In this document: one piece after another, positions 35,289 through 43,924 of the stretch | Position numbering within the stretch: the stretch's first letter is position 1 | How the letters are laid out: each line of letters starts with the position of its first letter | The notes under the pieces: model-generated | Databases searched by the model: none | What the model was told of the DNA's origin: nothing | The model's input: the letters and a program-made list of their open reading frames with translations, nothing else | DNA from: Arthrobacter sp. KBS0702 | GTDB lineage: Bacteria; Actinomycetota; Actinomycetes; Actinomycetales; Micrococcaceae | Assembly: GCF_005937985.2 (NCBI RefSeq) | Contig: NZ_CP042172.1 | Span: 1,054,001 to 1,118,000 of the forward strand | Reading direction: 5' to 3' | Length of the DNA: 64,000 nt | Translations under genes and position numbers: made by a program

Positions 35289-36719
35289 CTACCGCGCGCC
35301 GAGTTGAGCCGTTCGTTCGGCGGTTTCGAACTCGATCACCGTGACGGAGCCTGCCCGCACCGGCCGGCCCAGGGCGCGGTAATCCCAGCCGGCGGCTTGG
35401 TAGCGGTTTGCGTCGAGGGCATGCCGTCCGTCCACGATGAACCTGGTCTGCACGAGTTCACCCAGCCGGAGCGGATCCGCTTTCCGGAATTCGTCCCACT
35501 CCGTGAGCAGGACGACCACCTGGGCTCCCATAACGGCCTCATCGAGTGACTGGGCGTAACTGAGGTCCGGGTAGCGGCGGCGGGCGTTCGCCATGGCCGC
35601 CGGATCGTAGACGGTCACGACGGCCCCCGCCTCGTGCAGCATGCGTGCCACGTCGAGGGCCGGCGCGTCCCGGACGTCGTCGGAATTCGGTTTGAAAGCG
35701 GCGCCAAGGGCGGCGATCCGCGCTCCCGACAGTTGGCCGCCGACGAGTTCGCAGACGAGATCGACCGTGCGCTGGCGCCTGCGCTGGTTGATGGCGTCAA
35801 CGTGGCGCAGGAAAGAAACGGCCTGTCCAACGCCCAGCGTTTCGGCCCGGTGCGCGAACGCCCGGATGTCCTTGGGCAGGCACCCCCCGCCGAAGCCCAG
35901 GCCGGGCTTGAGGAATCTTCCCCCGATCCGGCTGTCATAGGACAGGGCCAGGGCCAGATGGCTGACGTCGGCGCCGGTGGCCTCGCAAACTTCCGCCATC
36001 GCGTTGATGTAGGAGATTTTGGTGGCCAGGAAAGAGTTCGCGGCGACCTTGACCAGCTCAGCGGTGGAGAGGTCGGTAGACACCACCGGGGTTCCTGCCG
36101 CGATGATGGAGGCGTAGCAGGCGGCCAGCTGGGCGCGTGCCCAGTCGGACTCCGCGCCGAAGACCAGCCGGTCGGGTTCGAGGGTGTCCTTGATGGCGTA
36201 GCCCTCCCGCAGGAACTCCGGATTCCAGGCAAGCTCCACCAGATCCCCGGCCGGAGCCGTGCTGCGGACAAGCGCGGTCAGTCGCCGAGCGGTCCCGATC
36301 GGCACCGTGGACTTCCCGACGATGAGGCACTTCCGGCTCAACTCCCGGGCCAGGGACGTGACCGCGGCGTCGACGTAGCTCAGGTCCGCGGCGTCCGAGC
36401 CCTTCGACTGTGGCGTCCCGACGCAGATGAAGTGGACGTCCCCGTGGGCGGCGGCCAGGGCGACATCAGTGCTGAAGCGGAGCCGGCCGGAAGCCAGGGC
36501 CTCCTGCATCTTCTCTTCGAGGTCCGGCTCGAAGATTGGCAGGACGCCGGCCGCCAGCTGGTCGATCTTGGCCTGGTCGACATCGAGTCCAACGACGTCG
36601 TAGCCGAGCAGTGCCATGCACACGGCGTGGGTGGCACCGAGGTAACCGGTGCCCACGACGGTGATGCGCGGGTGTTCGACGATGGGCGGCGTGGTCATCT
36701 GGGCGGGGATCTGGGACAT
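35289..36719 (-). CDS. UDP-glucose 6-dehydrogenase (second copy, in glycuronan operon)
   Basis: A 476-residue UDP-glucose dehydrogenase with VVGTGYLGA (21-29), ICVGTPQ, WNPEFLREG and the catalytic Cys280 in FGGGCLPKD. It should make UDP-glucuronate for the polymer synthase encoded at 40065. The ATG at 36719 follows a purine-rich GAAGGAAAGG site; the frame stays open to 37055, but that part covers the preceding beta-helix gene. It is 80 bp downstream of the 409-residue beta-helix gene and ends the operon. It differs from the first copy in length and tail, so this is not a recent duplication. Confidence 0.92.
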   Translation of the reverse strand: MSQIPAQMTTPPIVEHPRITVVGTGYLGATHAVCMALLGYDVVGLDVDQAKIDQLAAGVLPIFEPDLEEKMQEALASGRLRFSTDVALAAAHGDVHFICVGTPQSKGSDAADLSYVDAAVTSLARELSRKCLIVGKSTVPIGTARRLTALVRSTAPAGDLVELAWNPEFLREGYAIKDTLEPDRLVFGAESDWARAQLAACYASIIAAGTPVVSTDLSTAELVKVAANSFLATKISYINAMAEVCEATGADVSHLALALSYDSRIGGRFLKPGLGFGGGCLPKDIRAFAHRAETLGVGQAVSFLRHVDAINQRRRQRTVDLVCELVGGQLSGARIAALGAAFKPNSDDVRDAPALDVARMLHEAGAVVTVYDPAAMANARRRYPDLSYAQSLDEAVMGAQVVVLLTEWDEFRKADPLRLGELVQTRFIVDGRHALDANRYQAAGWDYRALGRPVRAGSVTVIEFETAERTAQLGAR

Positions 36720-36799
36720 GGCTGAGACCTTTCCTTCGGAAACTGGACAGTGTGTGGCGGGACAGTGCACGGCGGGATGGTGTGCGGCGGGGCAGCGTT

Positions 36800-38029
36800 T
36801 CAGGTGGTGGTGCAGGGAATGTTGCTGAGGCCGCTGCCGGCACCGCCGACCGTGTTGGAGCATGCGACGGCGTTGTTCATGGCTGGCCGGAGGGCGAATG
36901 CGTAGCCGGCGCCGTCCACCGAACCGGTATTGCGGCTGAACAGGTTGTGATCGCCCCATTGGTCGAGGATGTTGTGGGTTTGGTAGCCGTCCTGCGGGGA
37001 GTGGTGGCCCTCGTTTGCTTCGATGGTCCAGGCGTTGCCCTTTACGTTGATCCATGCCGTGGCGGCGGTCATGCCGGTTCCGTCGAAGCGGTTGTTCTTG
37101 ATGACGCCGCCGACGGTTCCTTCTTTGATGTCGATGTTCTCGGCGGTGGTGTTGGAGATGTTGTTGCCGGCGATCATGTTGTAGTTGCTTTCATCGGCCT
37201 GGCAGTCGCTGTAGGTGCACCAGTTGCTGACGGCGGTTCCTACGTAGATGCCTTCGCCGAACTTTTCGCTGTTGCTGCCGGTGTGGCTGACCGTGTTCCC
37301 GATGACGAGGTTGCTACTGGAGTTCTTGCGCAGGTGGATGCCTTCGTCGCCGATGTTCGTCACCGTGAGGTGTTCGATGACCGAGCCGTTGCTGGAGTCG
37401 GCGACGATGCCCTTCTGCCCGTTTTGGGCGGTGAATCCGGAGAGGACCCAGTAGCTGGTGCCGTCGAGGTGGAAGACGTAGCCGGTGCCCGTATCCCCGG
37501 CGTCCAGGACGGCGTTCCGCGACCCGCAGAGGAAGATCCTGTTCTCGGCTGTGCCGGAAGCCTTGGTGGTGAAGTTCCCGGTGTAGGTGCCGTCGGCGAG
37601 TCCGATGACGTCGCCGGGTTTGGCGGAGTCCAGGGCCGCGTTCAGCTGTTCGGAGGTCGCGACGGGCACGGTCGGCGCCGGGCAGTCGACCCCTTGGTCT
37701 GAGGGCAGGGGGCCCTGCCCGGGGCGGGCGTCCAGGGCCACTTGGCTCATCGGAGTCTTCTCAGGTTTGCGTTTCTTCGCCGACGGCGTCTTCTCCGCTG
37801 AGGGCGCCGGGTCGGCTGTCGCCGTGTCCGGACGCGGCTGGGATGCTGGCGGTGATGCGGGTGCCGTCGGGGTGTCGGACGCCGGGACGGGAGCGGCTGT
37901 CGGCGCCCGCAGCGAGGTGGTTAGGACTGCGAGGCTGGCGACGGCGGCGAGCAGCAGCACGCTCAGGCCGACGACCAGCATCCAGGGTAGGGACACCCGC
38001 CGAACGACCGCAGCCCAGCGGCCGATCAT
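36800..38029 (-). CDS. Membrane-anchored beta-helix protein, polysaccharide-lyase-like
   Basis: A 409-residue protein with a single N-terminal transmembrane helix (about 16-38), a Pro/Ala/Lys linker to about residue 105, then a right-handed parallel beta-helix. The start of the helix (SAKPGDVIGLADGTYTG) resembles the first coil of PL6/chondroitinase-B-like and related beta-helix proteins, whose known substrates contain uronic acids. Repeated N-x-I-x-N-N turns run to the C-terminus. Catalytic residues cannot be assigned. The start overlaps the stop of the upstream 680-residue gene (ATGA). It should face outside the cell. Confidence 0.82.
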   Translation of the reverse strand: MIGRWAAVVRRVSLPWMLVVGLSVLLLAAVASLAVLTTSLRAPTAAPVPASDTPTAPASPPASQPRPDTATADPAPSAEKTPSAKKRKPEKTPMSQVALDARPGQGPLPSDQGVDCPAPTVPVATSEQLNAALDSAKPGDVIGLADGTYTGNFTTKASGTAENRIFLCGSRNAVLDAGDTGTGYVFHLDGTSYWVLSGFTAQNGQKGIVADSSNGSVIEHLTVTNIGDEGIHLRKNSSSNLVIGNTVSHTGSNSEKFGEGIYVGTAVSNWCTYSDCQADESNYNMIAGNNISNTTAENIDIKEGTVGGVIKNNRFDGTGMTAATAWINVKGNAWTIEANEGHHSPQDGYQTHNILDQWGDHNLFSRNTGSVDGAGYAFALRPAMNNAVACSNTVGGAGSGLSNIPCTTT

Positions 38030-40068
38030 GTGCCGGCCGCTTCCACGGACGCGGGCCCGGATGCAGTGCCGTACCTGGGCTCGTGGGCGTGGGCCGGGGC
38101 CGCGCGGCGGCGGCTCCGCCTGGACTCGTCCGTTTCGCGAGCGACCGGACCGAGTGAGTCTGGCCTGACCAGCAACGGATCCAAGTCGGCGAACATGCTC
38201 ATCGGCGCTTGGGCCGCGTACGGGTGCCGGATGGTGCGCTGCCTACGCCGGCCGCGCAGGGCGGTGAACATCAGGACCAGGGCCAGGACCGTCCACATGA
38301 TCGTCAGCGGCTGGAAGAAGGAGACCAGCAGCTGCCAGAACGACTTGGTCAGCGTCCAGTCGTTCGTGCTGTTGTTGGCGACAGTGGCGTTTCCGGCCCG
38401 CTTCAGATCAACGGCGCTCGGTCCGTAGCCGGCGATCTTGTTCGCCTTGATGTTGACGGCGGCGGCGCCCTGGGCGGAGATCCCGTGGCTGGTGACGCCA
38501 CTGACGCTGTTACTGACGACGTCGGCCGCGGCGTCGCGCAGGTAGATGCCCACGATTCCGCCCGACACCGTGTTGTCGGTGACCCTGGCCCCGGTCACGC
38601 CGTCCCGCAGGGCGATCGCCTGGCTGCCCAGGCTGCTGAGCCGGTTCCCGTCGACGGTGACCCCGGCGGCGGCGTCCTGGACGACGATGCCCATCTCGCT
38701 GCCGGAGACGGTGTTGGACCGGATGGTCGTATTCCTGCCTCCGCGGACCTCCAGTCCGTAGTGCGGATTGTCCGCCAGGGTGCTGTTGATGAGGACGACG
38801 TCGTTTCCGGAGGAACTGATCGGGGTGCCGGTGGCCGAGGGGCCGGTGGCCAATGGCCGGCCGTCGATGTACACGCCGTCGCGGCCGTTGTCTTCGGCTT
38901 TGTCGGTATCCAGCCGAACCGCCCGGATGGCGCGGGAAAGCCGGAATCCGTTCAGGGCACTGTGCCGGACGATCGAATCCACCAGGGTCGCGTTGGAGAC
39001 GTTGCGGTGCAGCACGATCCCGTCCATCATGCTGTTTTCGACGTCGACGTTGTGCACGCTGACCCCGACTGCGTTTGCCAGGAACAGCCCGTAGACGTTG
39101 CCGGTGACTGTTGTATCGACCACAGACGCGGTGACGTAGCTGAAGTCGGTCGAGCCCGCTCCGGCAGCCTGGTCCGGCATAAGACCGCCGGGCAGGACGG
39201 CGCCGGGGACCGGAGCCGCGGGGTCCGGTGCCGTGGGGACGGCCGGTGTGGAGCTGGGGTGCGGGTGCTTATGGCTCTTGGCCTGTTTGAACGCCGGCGC
39301 CCCGGCTCCCCGGATGGCTCCCGTGATTGGCCGGTCAGATCCGGTCATGGACAAGCCGCCGGTCCTGCCGCTCCAGAACCCGAGGTCCGCGAAAGCCGCA
39401 TGGTCGATGGCGACCGTTCCCCCGATGGAGCGGATGTAGGCGCGGCCGTTGTCGGTGATCTTGCGGGCGGACCCGTGGTCGGTGTCCCAGCTGGTGACTT
39501 TGACGGGGGCGGAGGCAGTGCCGGCGATATTCAGTCGTCCGCCGTAGTTGATGATCGACACGAACTTCTGCGACGTGCTGAGCATCTCAAGGTTCAGCAC
39601 GGTCCCACTGCCGAGCGTCAGTGTCGCACCTGACTCGACGACGAGATTTTCGCTGAGCAGGTAACTGCCGTCGATTTGCCGGACAAAGGTTTTCGGGGCC
39701 AGGGAGAGAAGGTCGTCAATGGTGTAGTCCTTGACACGGGCCGTGAGGACCAGCGTGTAGCCGGTGCCCGATGCGACGCGGTAGGGCACGTCCAGGTTGG
39801 TGCCGGTCCAGCGCGCGATGGAGGATTCCGTCTTGACCTGGATCAGGCGCTTGTCCTCGCTGGCGACCAGGGCCGCCTCGTTGTCGGGGTTGCCCTTGTA
39901 GTTGCTGCCGTCGGTAACCACCGGGTCCAGGTCGGAGGCGCCGGCGGAGGGCCCGCTGGGGGAAGGCGCAGGAGTGGGGGTGGTCGCGCGGACCGCGGCA
40001 GTAGCGGCAGGGGAGCCGGTGAGCAAGAGGGCTGCCGCAAGGGCTGCCAGTGCTGTGTGCTTTTTCAT
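38026..40068 (-). CDS. Secreted beta-helix protein with C-terminal membrane anchor, epimerase-like
   Basis: A 680-residue protein with a signal peptide (cleavage near residue 25), a mixed N-terminal part (30-250), a His/Pro-rich linker, and a parallel beta-helix at about 310-560. A transmembrane helix (about 580-600) and a basic cytoplasmic tail of about 75 residues follow. The segment DGIVLHRNVSNATLVDSIV resembles alginate epimerase AlgG (GIVLDRN), but the AlgG DPHD motif is not seen. It overlaps both neighbours by ATGA, so it is tightly coupled to the synthase gene. C5-epimerase or polymer-guiding function is inferred. Confidence 0.8.
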   Translation of the reverse strand: MKKHTALAALAAALLLTGSPAATAAVRATTPTPAPSPSGPSAGASDLDPVVTDGSNYKGNPDNEAALVASEDKRLIQVKTESSIARWTGTNLDVPYRVASGTGYTLVLTARVKDYTIDDLLSLAPKTFVRQIDGSYLLSENLVVESGATLTLGSGTVLNLEMLSTSQKFVSIINYGGRLNIAGTASAPVKVTSWDTDHGSARKITDNGRAYIRSIGGTVAIDHAAFADLGFWSGRTGGLSMTGSDRPITGAIRGAGAPAFKQAKSHKHPHPSSTPAVPTAPDPAAPVPGAVLPGGLMPDQAAGAGSTDFSYVTASVVDTTVTGNVYGLFLANAVGVSVHNVDVENSMMDGIVLHRNVSNATLVDSIVRHSALNGFRLSRAIRAVRLDTDKAEDNGRDGVYIDGRPLATGPSATGTPISSSGNDVVLINSTLADNPHYGLEVRGGRNTTIRSNTVSGSEMGIVVQDAAAGVTVDGNRLSSLGSQAIALRDGVTGARVTDNTVSGGIVGIYLRDAAADVVSNSVSGVTSHGISAQGAAAVNIKANKIAGYGPSAVDLKRAGNATVANNSTNDWTLTKSFWQLLVSFFQPLTIMWTVLALVLMFTALRGRRRQRTIRHPYAAQAPMSMFADLDPLLVRPDSLGPVARETDESRRSRRRAAPAHAHEPRYGTASGPASVEAAGT

Positions 40069-41288
40069 GCCGCAGCCTCCGCGGTGCTCAGGGTCGAGGC
40101 ATTCTGGCCTGCGCCGCCGATCTGGTTTTCGCTGCGTGTCAGCCATCCCTGCTTGTTCATCGTGAGCAGGGCGTAGGTCTTGACCGGCAGGGCAACGATG
40201 ATGACCATCACCGCTACCAGGGGCAGCAGGAAGATTTCCCCAGGGTGCCGTTTCAGGTGCGAGATGCCGCGGATGCCGCGGCCAAGAAGCATCCACCCGA
40301 TGGCGAAGGCAACGCCGGTGCTGGTGAGCTCGAGGCGGCTCAGGAGCAGGTAGCCCATGGTGACCCCCATCGTGACCGGCGTCAGCAGGATCTGCAGCAC
40401 GGTCACTTTGGTAACGAACGGTACCTGCCATAGCCAGCCCTTGTGGATGGCGGTGAGGTAGCACCGGTAGGAGTTCCGGCTCCAGCGCACGCGCTGCTTG
40501 ATGAAGGCGCTGAGGGTGTTCGGGAACATCGACAGCGCCCGGGCGCTGGATTGGTGCACGGTTTTGAAGCCGGCGCCCAAGACCAGCCAGGTGAGCCGAC
40601 CGTCGTCGCCGGCGATGCAGCGACGGCCCAGAAAGAACTCGTCCTCCAAGTTGGGCAGCAACGGAACCACCACGGACCTGCGGTAGGCAGCGGTCCGGCC
40701 CGAGAGGCAAGCCACGGCGCCGGCTGCGCCCATGGCCGGCACGTAGTTGTAGTAGCGCAGGTTGATCATCCAGTCGGCGATCCGGCGCCAGATGCTCGAT
40801 TCTCGTTGGAAAACGTTCTGCTGGGTTCCCACCCCGCCGACCAGCGGATCCGCAAACGGCATCTGGACGGAGGCGAGCAGCCCGGGCTGCCAGGACGTGT
40901 CCGAGTCGACGAGCACGAGCACTTCACCCGTGGCATCCCTGATTCCCCGGCTCAGCGCCGACCGCTTGCCGGCGTGCCTGAAGAGGATCGGCCGCACCGA
41001 CGGGATCCCCAAGGCGCTGATGCGCTCGTAGGCCTCGGTGTCCCGGACGTCCAGGACAATGATGATCTCCGTGGGGTTCTGGGCCAGCCACGTGTCGAGG
41101 CAGCGCAGAAGGATGTCGGGATCCTCGTGAAAGGACGGGACGATCACGGACGTGGTGGTGCTGAAGTTGTTGACCACAGGCCGGGAGCGCTTGGAGAGAA
41201 TCACCCGGTAAAGCCAGAGGCCCCAGACGACCAGGCCAGCCAATGCGATGGGCAGGTATTCATGCCACTGCGAAAGGTTGAGGCCCAT
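40065..41288 (-). CDS. Processive GT2 polysaccharide synthase, hyaluronan-synthase-like
   Basis: A 407-residue membrane GT2. TM1 is about 11-32. The catalytic domain has VIVPSFHED (48-56), VDSD (127-130), LSGRTAAYR (195-203), GDD (227-229) and KQRVRW (264-269, the QxxRW motif). Three to four C-terminal helices follow. The order and spacing match hyaluronan, cellulose and alginate-type synthases that polymerise and translocate one chain. It is the first gene of the operon ending in UDP-glucose dehydrogenase, so UDP-glucuronate is a likely donor. ATG 41288 is preferred; in-frame extension to a TTG at 41429 adds an Arg/Phe-rich stretch. Confidence 0.85.
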   Translation of the reverse strand: MGLNLSQWHEYLPIALAGLVVWGLWLYRVILSKRSRPVVNNFSTTTSVIVPSFHEDPDILLRCLDTWLAQNPTEIIIVLDVRDTEAYERISALGIPSVRPILFRHAGKRSALSRGIRDATGEVLVLVDSDTSWQPGLLASVQMPFADPLVGGVGTQQNVFQRESSIWRRIADWMINLRYYNYVPAMGAAGAVACLSGRTAAYRRSVVVPLLPNLEDEFFLGRRCIAGDDGRLTWLVLGAGFKTVHQSSARALSMFPNTLSAFIKQRVRWSRNSYRCYLTAIHKGWLWQVPFVTKVTVLQILLTPVTMGVTMGYLLLSRLELTSTGVAFAIGWMLLGRGIRGISHLKRHPGEIFLLPLVAVMVIIVALPVKTYALLTMNKQGWLTRSENQIGGAGQNASTLSTAEAAA

Positions 41289-41705
41289 CACGGCACATCC
41301 CGGCGGGAAGGACAGATGGGCATGGAAACGAAATCGGAAGCGGGCATAAAGGTGCCTCGGAAAGTATGCATATGCTTTGAATCCCCCTCGGATGGCGGCG
41401 GCTCTGAGTAGCTTCGCTGCGACCTTCAAAACATATTTGGGAGACCCAAGACTGGACCCGAGTAGGGGCTACTAAACTTGTTAGGCACCTTCACAAGTGC
41501 CTCTGCTGGGCGTCATGGCAAAAACCACTGGCCGGAGCCGGGGAAGACTACTTGTTTCCTGAGGCAACTACTTGGGCGGTTAGACTTCGTTGGCGTCCAG
41601 ACGGGATGCGTAAGCCGCGGACAGCAGGCCCTTTTCCGGGAGCGCCGGCCGGGCTAGTCTGCCTCCAGGCGTCCGACGGCGGGAGCCTCGGACGGTTGGG
41701 GGACT
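41289..41705. other. Divergent control region of glycuronan operon
   Basis: This 417-bp gap is locally AT-richer than its surroundings and contains no supported gene. It has a palindrome TTGGG-n3-CCCAA (41437-41449), an imperfect inverted repeat around ATGCAT (41362-41379), a hairpin AGGCAC-n8-GTGCCT (41483-41502) and two direct ACTACTTG repeats 20 bp apart (41547 and 41567). It probably carries the promoter and regulator sites of the polysaccharide operon and of the lipoprotein gene. Confidence 0.6.
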
Positions 41706-42464
41706 GTGAAACTCACGGCGGTGTGCGGCCTGGCGGCCCTCGGCCTCGGCGCCGCTTTGCTGACCGCCTGCGGCGGTGCGGCGACGGCGACGGCGCCGTC
41801 GGCTTCGGCGTCGACTGCGGCACCGGAGACTTCGCCGCCGTCGACGGCGGCACAGGCGGCGCGGACAGAGGCCGAGCTTCTGCACCTGCTGGAGTCCGCT
41901 CCCGCTCCCGCTGACCACGTCGTCGGAACACTGTCCTCCCGCCAGATCCGCGACGAACTCAGCGAATTCAGGGAATCCAGCGACCGCTACACTGCCAATC
42001 CGGCGGGCTGCGCCGGGCTGGCATTCGCCAACGCATTGGACGTCACGAAGGGCGCAACGGCCGCCGCGATCTCGGTGCTGCCGGGGGATTCACGGGACGT
42101 TGAGTCGATGAGCGCCTTGTCGATGAGTGCAATGTCGGGGCTGGACCCGCAGGCCATGGGACGGGCCAGGGACGCGCTGGCCGACCTGGTCGACCGCTGC
42201 CCGGAGGTGGCGCTGTCGGGCGGTAAAGACGGCACCATTCAGTCGGCCGGGCGGCGCATCAGCGTTCCGGCCCGGACAACGGGAGTCCTCGCCGTCCGGG
42301 TGCACCATGTTTTCCCTTCCGGGGAGACGCAGGAGACCGTCCTCATCAATGCTTTGCGGGCCGACGTTCTGCTGACCGCGCAGGTCACGGCCCGAAGCCT
42401 CAGCGACGCCGATCTCCGCGCCGCTTCCCAGATGCTGGACCGCGCTGCGGACCAGCTTCCGTAG
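41706..42464 (+). CDS. Lipoprotein of unknown function
   Basis: A 252-residue protein starting with GTG. It has a signal peptide and a lipobox (L-T-A-C, Cys22), then a low-complexity Ala/Thr/Ser/Pro linker to about 50. The globular part (about 50-250) has two cysteines that could form a disulfide (in PAGCAGL and VDRCPEV). It recalls mycobacterial PknH-type sensor and LpqN-like lipoproteins in overall pattern, but I cannot assign a family. It is divergent from the glycuronan operon and 54 bp upstream of the tetR gene. Confidence 0.72.
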   Translation: MKLTAVCGLAALGLGAALLTACGGAATATAPSASASTAAPETSPPSTAAQAARTEAELLHLLESAPAPADHVVGTLSSRQIRDELSEFRESSDRYTANPAGCAGLAFANALDVTKGATAAAISVLPGDSRDVESMSALSMSAMSGLDPQAMGRARDALADLVDRCPEVALSGGKDGTIQSAGRRISVPARTTGVLAVRVHHVFPSGETQETVLINALRADVLLTAQVTARSLSDADLRAASQMLDRAADQLP

Positions 42465-42483
42465 GCAGCAGTCCAACCCTGCG

Positions 42484-42517
42484 TTTACATTCTGACACTT
42501 TATGCATATATTGTCAG
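42484..42517 (+). promoter_or_regulatory. tetR promoter with overlapping operator, leaderless geometry
   Basis: TTTACA (42484-42489) and TATATT (42507-42512) are 17 bp apart, placing transcription start at or next to the ATG at 42519. CTGACA (42492-42497) and TGTCAG (42512-42517) form an inverted repeat across the spacer and -10 box, ending 1 bp before the start codon. This fits autorepression by the TetR protein and a leaderless mRNA. Confidence 0.68.
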
Positions 42518-42518
42518 C

Positions 42519-43091
42519 ATGAGTGATCGAGCCGACGAAATCGTCGATGCAGCCTACGTGTGCTTCACCCGGCACGGTGCGCGGCGGACGACGATGAACG
42601 ACCTGGCGGAGCAGGCCGGTATTTCCCGTCCCGCGCTGTACCAGTACTTCCGCAGCAAGGAGGACGTGTTCCGTGCGCTGGTGGAACGACTGCTGGCGGA
42701 TGCCCTTAAAGCCTCCGAGGGCGCAGCTGCCGCCGGCGCGGACCCGGGGGACCGGCTGGCAGGAATCCTGCTGGCAAAACTGGCCTTGGTGCTGCAGATC
42801 TGGCGGGACAGCCCGGCGCACGCGGCCGAGCTCCTGGGCGTGGACACCCGCCTGTCTCCGGACGTGCTGGGCCGCTACGACGAGGCGATGCTCAGCCTGC
42901 TGACGCGGACGATCCAGGAGTCCTACCCGGGAGCCGATGCCAGGGACGCCGCCGAGATGCTGCTGGCCTTCACCCGTGGCCTGGAAGCGGGAGTGTCCGA
43001 CCCCTCCGACTTGCCCGACCGCCTACGCCGCGGCGTCGACATCTTCGTCGCCGGTTTCACCCACCTCACCTCCGAGAAGGAACAACCATGA
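42519..43091 (+). CDS. TetR-family regulator
   Basis: A 190-residue TetR regulator with a standard N-terminal HTH (TTMNDLAEQAGISRPALYQY, about 25-44, then FRSKEDVF). The ligand domain is all-helical and not conserved enough to predict an inducer. It opens a three-gene operon with SDR and SRPBCC genes, joined by 4-bp overlaps, and probably represses its own operon through the CTGACA/TGTCAG operator. The start is fixed by the promoter geometry and the lack of any upstream ribosome-binding site. Confidence 0.9.
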   Translation: MSDRADEIVDAAYVCFTRHGARRTTMNDLAEQAGISRPALYQYFRSKEDVFRALVERLLADALKASEGAAAAGADPGDRLAGILLAKLALVLQIWRDSPAHAAELLGVDTRLSPDVLGRYDEAMLSLLTRTIQESYPGADARDAAEMLLAFTRGLEAGVSDPSDLPDRLRRGVDIFVAGFTHLTSEKEQP

Positions 43092-43924
43092 CCACTGCAG
43101 TCCTGATTACGGGCGCCTCCTCCGGCATTGGCAGGGCCACCGCCGAACGCCTGCTCAAGCGCCCCGGGTTCACCGTGTACGCCACCGCGCGGCGAACCGA
43201 CGCCCTCACCGGCCTGGCTGACGCCGGGGCGACCGTCCTGGCCCTCGACGTCACGGACGAAGCCTCGATGGCCGCGGCTGTTCGCACCGTGGAGGAGCGT
43301 CACGGCAGCGTCGGTGTGCTTATCAACAACGCCGGTTATGGCGAGTACGGAACCATCGAGGAGGCTGATCTGGATGCCGTCCGGCGCCAGTTCGAGACGA
43401 ATGTCTTCGGTTTCTCCCGGATGATCCAGCTGGTTCTTCCGGGCATGCGCGCGGCCGGGGCCGGCCGCATCATCAACATCGGTTCGATGGGCGGCCGGGT
43501 CACCTTCCCGGTCGGCGGCTACTACCACGCCACCAAATACGCCGTGGAGGCCATCACCGACGCGCTCCGCTTCGAAACCGCGCCCTTCGGGATCCACACC
43601 TCCCTGATCGCACCGGGCCTGATCCGCACCGGTTTCGGCGCCACCGCCGCCCGGACCCTCGCGTCCTCCGGACAGGCGGCGGGTCCGTACGCGGCACTGC
43701 GGGCGGCGGCGGATGAACAGATGGCCGTCTCCTACGCCTCGCCCGTCCTGGCTGCAGAGCCCGACGCCGTCGCCGTCGCCGTCGAACACGCCGCAACGGC
43801 CCGGCGCCCCCGCACCCGGTACACGGTCACCCCTGCCGCCAAGGCCATCGTCCAGTCCCGCCGGTTCCTGGGGTCGGGCCTTTTCGACGCCTACCTCCGC
43901 CTACAGTTCAGGAGCACCAAGTGA
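43088..43924 (+). CDS. Short-chain dehydrogenase/reductase
   Basis: A 278-residue classical SDR using NAD(P)H. The cofactor motif is TGASSGIG (8-15), with NNAGYGEYG (80-88) and catalytic Ser133, Tyr146 and Lys150 (Y-H-A-T-K). Arg35-Arg36 after the second strand suggest NADP(H) preference. It oxidises or reduces an unknown alcohol/carbonyl. The start overlaps the tetR stop (ATGA), and the stop overlaps the SRPBCC start, so it is translationally coupled on both sides. Confidence 0.92.
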   Translation: MTTAVLITGASSGIGRATAERLLKRPGFTVYATARRTDALTGLADAGATVLALDVTDEASMAAAVRTVEERHGSVGVLINNAGYGEYGTIEEADLDAVRRQFETNVFGFSRMIQLVLPGMRAAGAGRIINIGSMGGRVTFPVGGYYHATKYAVEAITDALRFETAPFGIHTSLIAPGLIRTGFGATAARTLASSGQAAGPYAALRAAADEQMAVSYASPVLAAEPDAVAVAVEHAATARRPRTRYTVTPAAKAIVQSRRFLGSGLFDAYLRLQFRSTK

